Assembly: GCA_004211785.1 (NCBI GenBank)
Contig: SHBX01000004.1
Coordinates: 1 to 64,000 of the forward strand
Direction of reading: 5' to 3'
Origin: Winogradskyella sp.
GTDB lineage: Bacteria; Bacteroidota; Bacteroidia; Flavobacteriales; Flavobacteriaceae
DNA: 64,000 bases
The position numbers and the translations under genes were made by a program. The notes under the pieces were generated by a model. The model searched no databases, had not been told where the DNA came from, and saw only the letters and a list, made by a program, of their open reading frames with translations. Positions 25,395-34,656 of the stretch are shown in pieces; the stretch's first letter is position 1, and each line of letters opens with the position of its first letter.

Positions 25395-26837
25395 ATGAAT
25401 GCTACAGGAGTAGATGCGATAGCCTTTTATGTACCACAACTATATGTTTCAATGGATAATTTGGCACAAGCTAGAGGTATCCCTGCCGAAAAATTAAAAC
25501 GTGGCCTTGGTTTACAAAAAATGGCAGTGCCAAATATTGGTGAAGACGCCGCAACTTTTGCAGCTAATGCACTGTTAAACCTTATTTTACAAAATAACAT
25601 TGACCCAAACGAAATAGGTCGTGTGTATTTAGGCACTGAAAGCGCTGTAGATGGTTCTAAACCAACAGCCACTTATGCCGTTGAAATCGTAGAAAAAGAA
25701 TTAGCTAAAACGTATGGTAATCGCAGTTTTAAAAATTGTGATATTCTTGACATGACTTTTGCATGTGTTGGCGCTGTTGATGCCTTACACAATAGCTTGG
25801 ATTGGGTAAAACAAGATGCCAACAGAAAAGCAGTAGTTATAGCTTCTGACCTTTCAAAATATGATATCAATTCTACTGGCGAATACACACAAGGTGCTGG
25901 TGCAGTGGCTGTTTTAGTGAGTCATAACCCAACTATTCTAGCAATAAACAATACTTGGGGCGTAGCTTCAAAAAGTGAAGGCGATTTTTTTAAACCTCGT
26001 CGCACATACAAAAAAGCAGAATTATTAAAATCTGTACTAACCGAACTTAATATTGAAGCTTCTAAAGAAGCAATCGATACATTTATAAAATCGACTTCTT
26101 CTGGTTTTTGGTCAGATAGTAACGAGGTCGTAGAAGTTTTTAAAGAAGAGCCTGTTTTTGATGGTCAGTTTTCTAATGCGTGTTATGCAGATAGAATAAC
26201 CGAAGCTTTAGAACATTTTGACACTCAGAAAAAAACAGACTTTGTAAATAATTGGAAACAAATCGTTTTCCATTTGCCATACGCTTATCATGGTCGTCGT
26301 ATAATTTTTGATAATTGGCTTAATTGGATAAAAGAGACACCTCTTTACCATACTTTAATTGAAGACATAGGAAAACCCGAAGACACCGATGTAAAAACAT
26401 GGACTAAAGCGGCTTATAAATCTAAATTATATAGTGACTTTATTGCTGAAAACATCGCTGCTGGGGAATTAGCTTCTTCAGAAATTGGCAATATGTATAC
26501 GGCTTCCATATTTATGTCTTTATTGAGTTATTTATCAGAGAGCTTAAATACTTCAAAAGAGATTTCTGGAAACACTATTGGATTTATTGGTTACGGTAGC
26601 GGCTCAAAATCAAAAGTGTTTGAAGGCGTTGTTCAACCAAAATGGGACTCGAAAATTAAAGGCATTAAATTATTTGAATACTTAGAAAATCGCACCTCAA
26701 TTGAGGTTGATACCTATGAAAAAATCCACTGTTCTAAATTAGACAAACCTGTTTTAGAAGGTAGTAAAATTGCTTTGAACTACGTAGAGAAAGAAGACAC
26801 AAATTATGGTCTTAGACGCTATAAAGTGAATGAATAA
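25395..26837 (+). CDS. Hydroxymethylglutaryl-CoA synthase family protein
   Basis: 480 aa. Condenses acetyl-CoA with acetoacetyl-CoA in the mevalonate route to isoprenoids. The active cysteine is in DMTFACVGAVDAL; the acidic EIGRVYLGTESAVDGSKP segment, the histidine in VFHLPYAYHGRR and the late GYGSGSKSKVFEG loop are family features. Length is typical. Located after DUF59 with an 11-bp gap and overlapping DUF2480 by one base. It suggests the organism makes isoprenoids by the mevalonate pathway, but the other pathway genes are not in the window. Confidence 0.9.
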   Translation: MNATGVDAIAFYVPQLYVSMDNLAQARGIPAEKLKRGLGLQKMAVPNIGEDAATFAANALLNLILQNNIDPNEIGRVYLGTESAVDGSKPTATYAVEIVEKELAKTYGNRSFKNCDILDMTFACVGAVDALHNSLDWVKQDANRKAVVIASDLSKYDINSTGEYTQGAGAVAVLVSHNPTILAINNTWGVASKSEGDFFKPRRTYKKAELLKSVLTELNIEASKEAIDTFIKSTSSGFWSDSNEVVEVFKEEPVFDGQFSNACYADRITEALEHFDTQKKTDFVNNWKQIVFHLPYAYHGRRIIFDNWLNWIKETPLYHTLIEDIGKPEDTDVKTWTKAAYKSKLYSDFIAENIAAGELASSEIGNMYTASIFMSLLSYLSESLNTSKEISGNTIGFIGYGSGSKSKVFEGVVQPKWDSKIKGIKLFEYLENRTSIEVDTYEKIHCSKLDKPVLEGSKIALNYVEKEDTNYGLRRYKVNE

Positions 26838-27346
26838 TGGCAGATGAAATTATAAATAGAGTTGCAAACAGTAAGCTACAGGTCATAGATTTAGAAGATT
26901 TTTATCCTGAAGGGAAACGTATTGCTTTCGACATTAAAGATTGGTTGCTTGAAGGTTTGGTGCTCCGTGAAAAAGACTTTAGAACACATGTTGCTGAACA
27001 CGATTGGTCTCAATACCAAGACGCATACGTAGCGTTGTATTGTTCTACAGATGCTATTGTCCCAGACTGGGCGTATATGCTTATTTCTGTACAGCTTCAA
27101 GATATTGCAAAATTGAGTGTTATTGGTAATTTAGAACAATTAGAATCTATTCTTTACGCACAGATAATTTCAGATTTAGACATTTCAGAATATCAAGATG
27201 CTCCAGTAATCATAAAAGGTTGTTCTAACAAACCTGTACCAGCTAATGCATTAGTTCTGCTTTCTCAAAAACTAAAAGCTGTTGCAAAATCTATCATGTT
27301 TGGTGAAGCATGTTCTTCTGTTCCTTTATACAAAAGAAAAAAATAG
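26837..27346 (+). CDS. DUF2480 family protein
   Basis: 169 aa. Matches the Bacteroidota-restricted DUF2480 pattern: NRVANSKLQVIDLEDFYPEGKR, DIKDWLLEGLVLREKDFR, YCSTDAIVPDWAYMLI and the late KGCSNKPVP. No signal peptide or membrane helix; two cysteines (in KGCS and EACS) may matter. Its ATG overlaps the preceding stop codon by one base. Function unknown; co-transcription with SUF genes suggests a link to Fe-S biology, which is only a guess. Confidence 0.82.
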   Translation: MADEIINRVANSKLQVIDLEDFYPEGKRIAFDIKDWLLEGLVLREKDFRTHVAEHDWSQYQDAYVALYCSTDAIVPDWAYMLISVQLQDIAKLSVIGNLEQLESILYAQIISDLDISEYQDAPVIIKGCSNKPVPANALVLLSQKLKAVAKSIMFGEACSSVPLYKRKK

Positions 27347-27367
27347 TACTTCGTTTCCTACAATTAG

Positions 27368-27375
27368 TATATTTG
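27368..27375 (+). promoter_or_regulatory. -7 promoter box for the DUF3078 gene (TATATTTG)
   Basis: Exact TAnnTTTG match 27 bases upstream of the ATG at 27403. No clear -33 TTG at the usual distance. Confidence 0.45.
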
Positions 27376-27402
27376 CATAACAATCCATAAAACTTTCAAC
27401 TT

Positions 27403-28311
27403 ATGAAAACTAGATTTATTTTATCATTAATATTAGTATTAACGTTTAGTCTTGGGTTTTCTCAAACTAAAGAAGAATTACAAAAACAAAAAGCTGAAAA
27501 GCAAGCAGAAGCAGATAAATATCAAGGCGAAGCTAATGCGCTTCAAGCTCAAATAGATGCCTTACCTGGGTGGCGCGTTGGTGCTTTTGGAACTATTGGA
27601 GGTAGCTTATCGCAATTTAGTAATTGGTACGCGCAGGGTGCTCCAAACAACTCTTCAGGTAGTATTGGCTTTACAGTAAATGCATTTGCTAACAAAATTG
27701 AAGACAAATACTTTTGGAGAAACAGCTTAAACTTAAACCTTAACTGGACCAAACTAGATAACGAAGACAATCCATTAGATAGCGATGATTTTGAGCCAAC
27801 TACAGATGTGTTTAATTTAACGTCGCTTTATGGTCAAAGATTAAATGATAAGTGGGCAGTTTCTGGTTTAATGGAATACAGGACAACATTACTAAACAAT
27901 TTTAACAGTCCAGGTTACCTAGATGTTGGTGTTGGTTTTACATGGACACCAATTACAGATTTGGTTGTTGTTATCCATCCTGCAAATTACAACTTTGTAT
28001 TTTCTGATAGTAATACTGTTTTTGATTCATCTTTTGGTGCAAAAATAGTAGCTGATTATACCAAACAATTAGGTAAAGTTAAATTTAAAACTAACCTATC
28101 TGCTTTTCAAAGTTATGAAGATGGTGACTTATCTAACTGGACATGGATTAACACTTTTAGTTATACTTTATGGAAAGGTATTGGAGTAGGTTTCGATTTT
28201 GGTCTTCGTAGCAACCGTCAAGAAGCTGCAAATTTCCAAGGGACAACTTTAGCTGCTGCTGATAACGATTTACAATCGTATTACACGATTGGGTTGAGTT
28301 ATAACTTCTAA
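27403..28311 (+). CDS. DUF3078 family outer-membrane-type protein
   Basis: 302 aa. Signal peptide 1-20 (LVLTFSLGFSQ), then a short coiled-coil-like stretch rich in K, E, A and Q (residues 21-50), then beta-strand-rich sequence with alternating aromatic residues (WRVGAFGTIGGSLSQFSNWY ... YTIGLSYNF). The terminal phenylalanine and strand pattern suggest an outer-membrane beta-barrel. Function unknown. It stands alone between DUF2480 and the convergent hflX. Confidence 0.8.
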   Translation: MKTRFILSLILVLTFSLGFSQTKEELQKQKAEKQAEADKYQGEANALQAQIDALPGWRVGAFGTIGGSLSQFSNWYAQGAPNNSSGSIGFTVNAFANKIEDKYFWRNSLNLNLNWTKLDNEDNPLDSDDFEPTTDVFNLTSLYGQRLNDKWAVSGLMEYRTTLLNNFNSPGYLDVGVGFTWTPITDLVVVIHPANYNFVFSDSNTVFDSSFGAKIVADYTKQLGKVKFKTNLSAFQSYEDGDLSNWTWINTFSYTLWKGIGVGFDFGLRSNRQEAANFQGTTLAAADNDLQSYYTIGLSYNF

Positions 28312-28330
28312 TAACTTAAACAATACATAT

Positions 28331-28363
28331 AAAAAAGAGGTCTAAATTTAGGTCTCTTTTTTT
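28331..28363. terminator. Bidirectional terminator between the DUF3078 gene and hflX
   Basis: Outer stem AAAAAAGAG / CTCTTTTTT with an inner CTAAA/TTTAG stem. A and T tracts on both sides let it serve both convergent genes. Confidence 0.8.
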
Positions 28364-28365
28364 AT

Positions 28366-29577
28366 TTACTGAACATCCTCAACATCTGGATACAAAAAAT
28401 GGTTATACGGAAAACGCGTCACGTGTATTTCGCGAACTTCTTTATAAACACGTTTTCTAAACTCGTCTAAATTCTCTTTATTTAATGCAGAAATAAACAA
28501 AGCGTTATCGCCAACTTTGGACATCCACGTTTGTTTCCATTCGTCTATAGAATAATTAGCTGGTGTACGTTCGATAATTAAATCTTCTTCGTCATAAGGC
28601 TCAGCTTCATAAGCATCAATCTTATTAAACACCATGATGGTTGGCTTATCTTTACTTTGTATCTCATCTAAAATCTGGTTCACAGATTCTATATGTTCTT
28701 CAAAGTTAGAGTGCGAAATATCTACAACATGCAATAATAAATCGGCTTCTCTAACCTCATCCAAAGTACTTTTAAAAGATTCTACCAATTGTGTTGGTAA
28801 TTTTCTGATAAACCCAACTGTATCACTTACCAAAAAAGGCAAGTTACCAATCACTACTTTACGTACTGTCGTATCTAAAGTTGCAAAGAGTTTGTTTTCG
28901 GCAAAAACTGCAGACTTACTAATCACATTCATCAAAGTAGATTTGCCAACATTGGTATAACCAACTAAAGCCACACGGACCATTTTGCCTCGGTTACCAC
29001 GTTGTACAGCCATTTGTTTATCAATGGTTTTAATCTTAGCCTTTAATAGCGAGATTTTATCGCGTACAATACGTCTATCTGTTTCTATTTCTGTTTCACC
29101 AGGACCACGCATACCAATACCACCTTTTTGCCGTTCAAGGTGTGTCCACATTCCTTTTAATCGTGGTAAGAGATATTGGCATTGCGCCAATTCTACTTGG
29201 GTACGGGCATAACTCGTTTGTGCTCGTTGAGCAAAAATATCAAGAATCAAATTTGTGCGGTCAAGGATTTTACAATTCAGGATTTTACTAATATTTCGCT
29301 CTTGCGCTGGAGATAATTCGTCATCAAAAATAACAGTCCCTATTTCATGTGTTTTTACAAATTCCTGTACATCATTCATCTTACCACTTCCAATAAATGT
29401 TTTTGGGTTAGGCATATCTAGCTTTTGTGTGTAGCGTTTTACCACTTCGCCTCCAGCTGTATATGTCAAAAATTCCAGTTCGTCTAAGTATTCTTTAGAC
29501 ACAACCTCGTCTTGGTCTTTAGTAACAATTCCTATAAGTACAACCTTTTCTAGATTGATGTCTTTTTTTTCTAACAT
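28366..29577 (-). CDS. hflX: GTPase HflX
   Basis: 403 aa ribosome-associated GTPase that splits stalled ribosomes under stress. The N-terminal HflX domain, the linker QKGGIGMRGPGETEIETDRR, the P-loop GYTNVGKST, SDTVGFIRKLP (G3) and FNKID (G4) are present. Length is normal. The gene has a leader with two hairpins (29591-29635) and a promoter at 29646-29653. Confidence 0.95.
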   Translation of the reverse strand: MLEKKDINLEKVVLIGIVTKDQDEVVSKEYLDELEFLTYTAGGEVVKRYTQKLDMPNPKTFIGSGKMNDVQEFVKTHEIGTVIFDDELSPAQERNISKILNCKILDRTNLILDIFAQRAQTSYARTQVELAQCQYLLPRLKGMWTHLERQKGGIGMRGPGETEIETDRRIVRDKISLLKAKIKTIDKQMAVQRGNRGKMVRVALVGYTNVGKSTLMNVISKSAVFAENKLFATLDTTVRKVVIGNLPFLVSDTVGFIRKLPTQLVESFKSTLDEVREADLLLHVVDISHSNFEEHIESVNQILDEIQSKDKPTIMVFNKIDAYEAEPYDEEDLIIERTPANYSIDEWKQTWMSKVGDNALFISALNKENLDEFRKRVYKEVREIHVTRFPYNHFLYPDVEDVQ

Positions 29578-29590
29578 AAGTTATTTTGGT

Positions 29591-29635
29591 GCCTTAAAAT
29601 TTAATAAGGCTTTGATTCCGTTTTGTTTCGGAATG
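29591..29635 (-). promoter_or_regulatory. Structured 5' leader of hflX (two hairpins)
   Basis: GCCTTA / TAAGGC and ATTCCG / CGGAAT hairpins lie back to back between the hflX promoter and its start codon. They are not followed by T runs on the minus strand, so they look like leader RNA structure rather than terminators. Confidence 0.4.
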
Positions 29636-29645
29636 ATTTAAAGTG

Positions 29646-29672
29646 CAAATTTAGGTAATTGCCTCATATCAA
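29646..29672 (-). promoter_or_regulatory. hflX promoter (TTG-N16-TAAATTTG on the minus strand)
   Basis: The minus strand has TTG (complement of 29670-29672), then 16 bases, then TAAATTTG (complement of 29646-29653). The spacing is slightly short, but the -7 box is exact. Confidence 0.45.
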
Positions 29673-29702
29673 TTTATCTATTTTAGTCATATCTTTAGCC
29701 TT

Positions 29703-30647
29703 ATGAGTAACAAATACACGATTGCATTTTATAATATAGAAAACTTGTTCGATACAAAAAATGACGAACATACAAATGATGATGATTTTCTACCAACTTC
29801 CGCTAAGCGTTGGACCACCAAAAGATATGAGAAAAAACTAAAGAAACTAGGTCGAGTTATTTCGCAAATTGGTGGAGATGACGTTGATGCTCCGCCTGCA
29901 ATTGTAGGGCTTGCAGAAGTCGAAAACGAACATGTAGTAAAAGATTTGATTAAAAGTAAATACCTTAAACATTACAACTACGACATTGTACATTACGATT
30001 CTTCTGATGAGCGCGGTATTGATGTGGCGTTGATTTATGATACTGATGTTTTTAAAGTTTCACATTCCGAACCTTTTGCTGTTTATCTCACAAAAGAAGA
30101 TGGAAGTCGTGATTATACAAGAGATGTTTTGCTTGTTACGGGACGTTTAAATGATGAACAAATACACATTATTGTTAATCATTGGTCGTCAAGACGTCAA
30201 GGCCAACAAGAAACCGAACACAAACGCATTGCTGCTGCGGATACGGTAAATCGCGTTATAGAAGTTTTAAATAAAAATTATGATGACCCAAAAGTAATGG
30301 TCATGGGAGATTTTAACGATACACCTCAAAATAACAGTCTATTATCTATAGAAGAAAAATCGAATCTTTATAATCCATTTAAGAAAATCTCTACTCACGA
30401 AAAGGGAAGTTTAAATCATAATTTTGAATGGCATTTGTTTGACCAAATTTTGATATCTACTAACTTTTTTGATGCTACGTCTACGCAATTCAATTTATCA
30501 GAAGCAGATGTATTTAATTCTGAATTTTTAACGCAATACCAAGGAAAATATAAAGGTCAACCTTTTAGAACTTATGTAGGTAAACGTTATAAAGGTGGTT
30601 ATAGCGACCATTTTCCGGTGTATGTAGAACTGAAAGAAGATAGCTAA
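29703..30647 (+). CDS. Endonuclease/exonuclease/phosphatase family protein
   Basis: 314 aa. Catalytic motifs of the EEP superfamily are in order: N in FYNIENLFD, E in VGLAEVEN, H in VNHWSSRRQG, D/N in MGDFNDTP and SDHFPV at the end. No signal peptide, so cytoplasmic. Substrates of the family range from DNA to phospholipids and inositol phosphates, so the reaction cannot be told. Just one base separates it from the PorP/SprF gene, so they are probably co-transcribed. A TATCTTTA box lies five bases before the ATG. Confidence 0.87.
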   Translation: MSNKYTIAFYNIENLFDTKNDEHTNDDDFLPTSAKRWTTKRYEKKLKKLGRVISQIGGDDVDAPPAIVGLAEVENEHVVKDLIKSKYLKHYNYDIVHYDSSDERGIDVALIYDTDVFKVSHSEPFAVYLTKEDGSRDYTRDVLLVTGRLNDEQIHIIVNHWSSRRQGQQETEHKRIAAADTVNRVIEVLNKNYDDPKVMVMGDFNDTPQNNSLLSIEEKSNLYNPFKKISTHEKGSLNHNFEWHLFDQILISTNFFDATSTQFNLSEADVFNSEFLTQYQGKYKGQPFRTYVGKRYKGGYSDHFPVYVELKEDS

Positions 30648-30648
30648 A

Positions 30649-31554
30649 ATGAAACACTTCTATTGTATAATTCTGTATCTGTATTGTCTTTTTAGCTTCT
30701 CGCAACAAGACCCACAATACACGCAGTACATGTACAATATGCCTGTGATAAATCCAGCTTATGTTGGTGCTACAGAAAATTTAAATCTTGGTGTTTTATA
30801 TCGTAATCAATGGACAAAAATTGATGGAGCTCCACAAACAAGTACTTTTTTCGGTAACTTTAAACTTTCTGAAAATATGGGTGCTGGACTTTCGGTTATT
30901 GCCGACCAATTAGGCCCAGTAAGAGAAACTAATATCTATGCAGATATAGGTTACACTATAACACTTAAAGAAAATCACAAGCTGGCATTTGGATTAAAAA
31001 TAGGCGCGACATTCCATGATATTGGACTAAATAATTTGATCGTTTTTGACCCAAACGATCCGTTTTTTAGTCAGGATATAAGTAGTACAACACCTAATAT
31101 CGGTGCTGGATTATTCTACTTTTCTAAAAACTATTATGCAGGAATTTCTGTTCCTAATTTTTTAAGTTCTGTACATCTCAATACTAATGGTAAACGTTTA
31201 GGCTCAGAGACTCAACACTTTTTTATTACTGGTGGTTATGTTTTTGAATTATCTAAAAAAGCAAAGCTAAAACCTTCTTTTTTGATGAAATCTGCCTTTG
31301 ATGCACCGTTTTCCTTTGATTTAAACACTAATATGCTTTTATACGACAGACTAGAATTTGGAATCTCTTATCGTAATGACGATTCGTTTTCTGGCTTAGT
31401 AAATTTTGCTATAACTGCACAACTCAATGTAGGTTATGCTTATGATGCAGTCACATCAGATATTGGAAAATTTGCGCCATCTTCTCATGAGGTTATTATC
31501 CGTTATAGTTTTGCTGAAAAAGAAAGACGAATTAAGTCGCCTCGGTTTTTTTAA
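30649..31554 (+). CDS. PorP/SprF family type IX secretion membrane protein
   Basis: 301 aa. Signal peptide (LYCLFSFSQQ) followed by the family start DPQYTQYMYNMPVINPAYVGA, then outer-membrane beta-strands. PorP/SprF proteins belong to type IX secretion and the anchoring of its cargo, such as SprB-type adhesins. Isolated copies without an adjacent giant adhesin, as here, are common in the family. Ends at 31554, directly touching the stop of the convergent CYTH gene. Confidence 0.88.
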   Translation: MKHFYCIILYLYCLFSFSQQDPQYTQYMYNMPVINPAYVGATENLNLGVLYRNQWTKIDGAPQTSTFFGNFKLSENMGAGLSVIADQLGPVRETNIYADIGYTITLKENHKLAFGLKIGATFHDIGLNNLIVFDPNDPFFSQDISSTTPNIGAGLFYFSKNYYAGISVPNFLSSVHLNTNGKRLGSETQHFFITGGYVFELSKKAKLKPSFLMKSAFDAPFSFDLNTNMLLYDRLEFGISYRNDDSFSGLVNFAITAQLNVGYAYDAVTSDIGKFAPSSHEVIIRYSFAEKERRIKSPRFF

Positions 31555-32022
31555 TTACCAATCTTTAAAGGGACGTTTACTCAAATTAGAGTTATAGTAT
31601 TTAATATTTCCTGTAACTTCTTTTCCCAACCAATCAGGTTTTTCAAAGGTTTCTGCTTCGGAGTTAAGCTCGACCTCAGCAACGATTAAACCTTCGTTAT
31701 CGCTATAGAACTCATCAACTTCAAATATATGATTCCCAACTTTAACTTCATACCTTGTTTTATCAATAATCCCTTTTTCGCATAGTAACAATAAAGCTTC
31801 AGCTTCTTCTTTAGGGATGTCTTTTTCCCATTCAAAACGGCTTAAACCATCAGAGGTGGATTTTCCTTTTACAGTCAAAATACCTTTGTCTTTTTTTAAC
31901 CGAATTCTAACGGTACGCTCTGGATCACTATTAAGAAAGCCTTGCTTTATGTCGTAAGAATTAAAAGCTTGGTCTTTAAAAATTTTAGATTTTACTAAAA
32001 ATTTGCGTTCTATTTCAGTCAT
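31555..32022 (-). CDS. CYTH domain protein (triphosphate tunnel enzyme fold)
   Basis: 155 aa. The N-terminal EIERKFLV matches the CYTH ExExK signature, and TVRIRLKKDKGILTVKGKST, FEWEKDIP, KTRYEV, FEVDEF and GLIVAEVEL supply the charged residues lining the tunnel. Such proteins hydrolyse inorganic triphosphate or related substrates, or act as class IV adenylate cyclases. Length fits the short bacterial triphosphatase group. Single gene on the minus strand. Confidence 0.87.
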   Translation of the reverse strand: MTEIERKFLVKSKIFKDQAFNSYDIKQGFLNSDPERTVRIRLKKDKGILTVKGKSTSDGLSRFEWEKDIPKEEAEALLLLCEKGIIDKTRYEVKVGNHIFEVDEFYSDNEGLIVAEVELNSEAETFEKPDWLGKEVTGNIKYYNSNLSKRPFKDW

Positions 32023-32077
32023 GTTTTCTTTCCGTGAAAACGGAAATCTTTTTATAATTCAATTTAACTTTTGTAAG

Positions 32078-32097
32078 ATTCCTGCCTGCGCAGGAAT
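32078..32097. repeat. REP-like palindrome upstream of dinB
   Basis: Perfect eight-base arms ATTCCTGC / GCAGGAAT around CTGC. The sequence resembles interspersed palindromes common between flavobacterial genes. It lies between a TTG at 32071 and the -7-like box TAAATTTA at 32101, four bases before the dinB ATG. Confidence 0.6.
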
Positions 32098-32112
32098 TCA
32101 TAAATTTACAGT

Positions 32113-33222
32113 ATGTCTAACGATTTACCTATTCGGAAAATAATTCATGTAGATATGGATGCGTTTTATGCCTCTGTAGAACAGTTAGACAATCCTGAAC
32201 TGCGAGGAAAACCCATCGCAGTTGGTGGCGGTGGCAAGCGTGGTGTCATCAGTGCTGCAAGCTATGAGGCTCGTAAATTTGGCGTAAGAAGTGCCATGTC
32301 TGGTCGTTTAGCAGAAAAATTATGTCCCGAACTTATTTTCGTGAGAACCAATTTTGCACGTTACAATGAAGTTTCTCAAAAAATCAGAAAAATATTTCAT
32401 GAGTATACCGATTTAGTCGAGCCACTCTCGCTAGATGAAGCTTATCTCGATGTGACTGACAACAAAATTGGAATGCCCAGTGCCTCAATAATTGCACAAA
32501 AAATTAGGCAACGTATTTTTGATGAGACAGGTTTAACGGCCTCTGCTGGTATTTCTATAAATAAATTTGTGGCTAAAGTTGCTAGTGATTACAACAAGCC
32601 TAATGGGCAAAAAACGGTTAATCCTGAAGATGTTTTACAATTTTTAGAAGACTTAGATATCCGAAAATTCTATGGTGTTGGTAAAGTTACTGCCGAAAAA
32701 ATGTACCAAAAAGGGATTTTTACAGGAAAGGATTTAAAATCTAAATCTCTAGAATATCTGTCCGAAAACTTTGGCAAATCTGGCAGCTACTATTACCATA
32801 TCGTTCGTGGTATTCATAACAGTCAAGTAAAACCTAATCGTACAAGGAAATCATTAGCTGCAGAACGTACTTTTAGTGAAAATTTATCTTCAGAGATTTT
32901 TATGCTAGAGAAACTAGACCATATTGCCGAAGAGGTGTCTAGACGATTAGACAAAAGCAAAGTAGCGGGAAAAACAGTAACACTAAAAATAAAATATAGC
33001 GACTTTACATTACAGACCCGAAGTAAAACCTTACCTTATTTTATTAGCGATAAAGACATTATACTAGAAACCGCAAAGAATTTACTCTATCAGGAAAAAT
33101 TGAATAACTCTGTTAGGCTTCTAGGTATCTCTTTGTCTAATTTAAATACTGAAACTTCAAAAAAGAAGCCCACAGAAAAGGAAAAGAAATCTGTTAGCGT
33201 ACAGTTAAAATTTGAGTTCTAA
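32113..33222 (+). CDS. dinB: DNA polymerase IV (Y family)
   Basis: 369 aa error-prone translesion polymerase. The N-terminal HVDMDAFYASVEQ, SYEARKFGVRSAM, SLDEAYLDVT and SAGISINKFVAKVASD motifs are standard, followed by the helix-hairpin-helix and little-finger domains. There is no obvious beta-clamp peptide, although the C-terminal VSVQLKFEF may act as one. No LexA-type box was recognised upstream. Confidence 0.95.
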   Translation: MSNDLPIRKIIHVDMDAFYASVEQLDNPELRGKPIAVGGGGKRGVISAASYEARKFGVRSAMSGRLAEKLCPELIFVRTNFARYNEVSQKIRKIFHEYTDLVEPLSLDEAYLDVTDNKIGMPSASIIAQKIRQRIFDETGLTASAGISINKFVAKVASDYNKPNGQKTVNPEDVLQFLEDLDIRKFYGVGKVTAEKMYQKGIFTGKDLKSKSLEYLSENFGKSGSYYYHIVRGIHNSQVKPNRTRKSLAAERTFSENLSSEIFMLEKLDHIAEEVSRRLDKSKVAGKTVTLKIKYSDFTLQTRSKTLPYFISDKDIILETAKNLLYQEKLNNSVRLLGISLSNLNTETSKKKPTEKEKKSVSVQLKFEF

Positions 33223-33261
33223 AAAAAGACCTTGCATTAATTCTTGTAAATTGTAACAACT

Positions 33262-33633
33262 ATGAAGACAGAACTATTACACGTATCTCCAGTATTGCCA
33301 AGTCAAGATATTGATAGAGATGTGGCTTGGTATGAAAAATATGCTGGATTTAGACTCCTACAAAAAGACTCAATGTATGCCGTTATGCGAAGAGAAAATA
33401 TCTATTTTCACTTACAATGGCATGCCGATACTGAGGACGACCCATTACTTGGTGGTTCCGTAGTGAAAATATTTGTTGATGACATACAGCCTATTTTTCA
33501 AGAATTTGTAAAACGTGGCACTGTAAAACCTGAAAAACTAAGGCTAAAAACCGATTGGGGCACTAGTGAGTTTGGTTTTTATGACCTAAACAACAATGCT
33601 GTGTTTTTTGTGCAAGACTTATACTATTTTTAA
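33262..33633 (+). CDS. VOC superfamily protein (glyoxalase/bleomycin-resistance fold)
   Basis: 123 aa. One vicinal-oxygen-chelate domain: LLHVSPVLPSQDIDRDVAWYEKYAGFRL at the start and GTSEFGFYDLNNNAVFFVQ at the end, typical of bleomycin-resistance-like proteins. Substrate unknown; the group includes antibiotic-binding proteins and many uncharacterised ones. Followed 13 bp later by a lipoprotein gene that may share its transcript. Confidence 0.85.
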   Translation: MKTELLHVSPVLPSQDIDRDVAWYEKYAGFRLLQKDSMYAVMRRENIYFHLQWHADTEDDPLLGGSVVKIFVDDIQPIFQEFVKRGTVKPEKLRLKTDWGTSEFGFYDLNNNAVFFVQDLYYF

Positions 33634-33646
33634 ATCATCAGCAATC

Positions 33647-34633
33647 ATGAAACCACTAAAACTATTCATCACAATTCTATCTTTTGTGCTTGTTTTTTCC
33701 TGTAATGAAAAAGTCGAAACACCTACAATTGATTATGACACAGAACAAACGAATGAGATAAAAGAAGGTGTTCAACCCTTTGCTGAAGTTATCTTTTCTC
33801 AATTTACAAATGTTAGAGACTTTACAATAAATACAGATGAAACTGAAGCTTATTTTTCATTACAAAGCCCAGCAAGAGAGTTGTCTGTAATTATGAGAAT
33901 TAAAAAAGTGAATGACACTTGGCAAGACCCTGAAATAAGTAATTTTTCGGGTAGATATACTGATTTAGAACCTTTTTTATCTCCAGATAATCTAAAGCTC
34001 TTTTTTGCATCTAATAGACCTGTTTCAAAAGACAGTACAAATACCAAGGATATGGATATTTGGTATGTAGAGCGTGCAACAACAACTGATGCTTGGACTG
34101 AGCCCAAAAATATAGGTGCGCCTATTAATACTGAAGGTGATGAGTTTTACCCTGCAGTAGCTACCAATGGCAACCTCTATTTTACGACCATAAAAAAAGA
34201 GCTTGAATCTGCAGATGATATTTTTATGAGTACATGGGAAAACGGCGCTTATACAGAACCTACAATTTTAGGCGAAGGCGTTAACACAAAAGGTGCTGAA
34301 TACAATGCCTTTATCGCTCCAGACGAATCTTATATTATTTTTGGTGGTTGGCGACGTGCAGACGGATTAGGCTCTGGCGATATGTATATGAGTAAAAATA
34401 TAGATGGTAAATGGACAACAGCAGAAAACCTTGGTGAAAGAATTAACTCTAAGTACATGGAGTTTTGCCCTTTTGTAAATAATGAAATTTTATACTTCAC
34501 GAGTCGAAGAAGTAGTGTAGCACAAAAAGAAAATGGTTTTACTAGAGAAGAATTCATTTCTGAAATTAATAAATATGATAATGGTTATAGCAGAATTTAT
34601 AAAGTGGATTTTAGCAATCTATTAAATGATTGA
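33647..34633 (+). CDS. TolB/PD40-type beta-propeller lipoprotein
   Basis: 328 aa from the ATG at 33647; the longer frame from 33596 overlaps the VOC gene and lacks a clean signal. Lipobox cysteine C19 (FVLVFSCNEK). WD40-like PD40 repeats are seen as DLEPFLSPDNLKLFFASNRP, GDEFYPAVATNGNLYFTT, EYNAFIAPDESYIIFGG and MEFCPFVNNEILYFTSRR. Probably a binding or scaffold protein in the cell envelope; ligand unknown. Confidence 0.82.
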   Translation: MKPLKLFITILSFVLVFSCNEKVETPTIDYDTEQTNEIKEGVQPFAEVIFSQFTNVRDFTINTDETEAYFSLQSPARELSVIMRIKKVNDTWQDPEISNFSGRYTDLEPFLSPDNLKLFFASNRPVSKDSTNTKDMDIWYVERATTTDAWTEPKNIGAPINTEGDEFYPAVATNGNLYFTTIKKELESADDIFMSTWENGAYTEPTILGEGVNTKGAEYNAFIAPDESYIIFGGWRRADGLGSGDMYMSKNIDGKWTTAENLGERINSKYMEFCPFVNNEILYFTSRRSSVAQKENGFTREEFISEINKYDNGYSRIYKVDFSNLLND

Positions 34634-34656
34634 TTTGACTTTATAAAAATTTTCCA

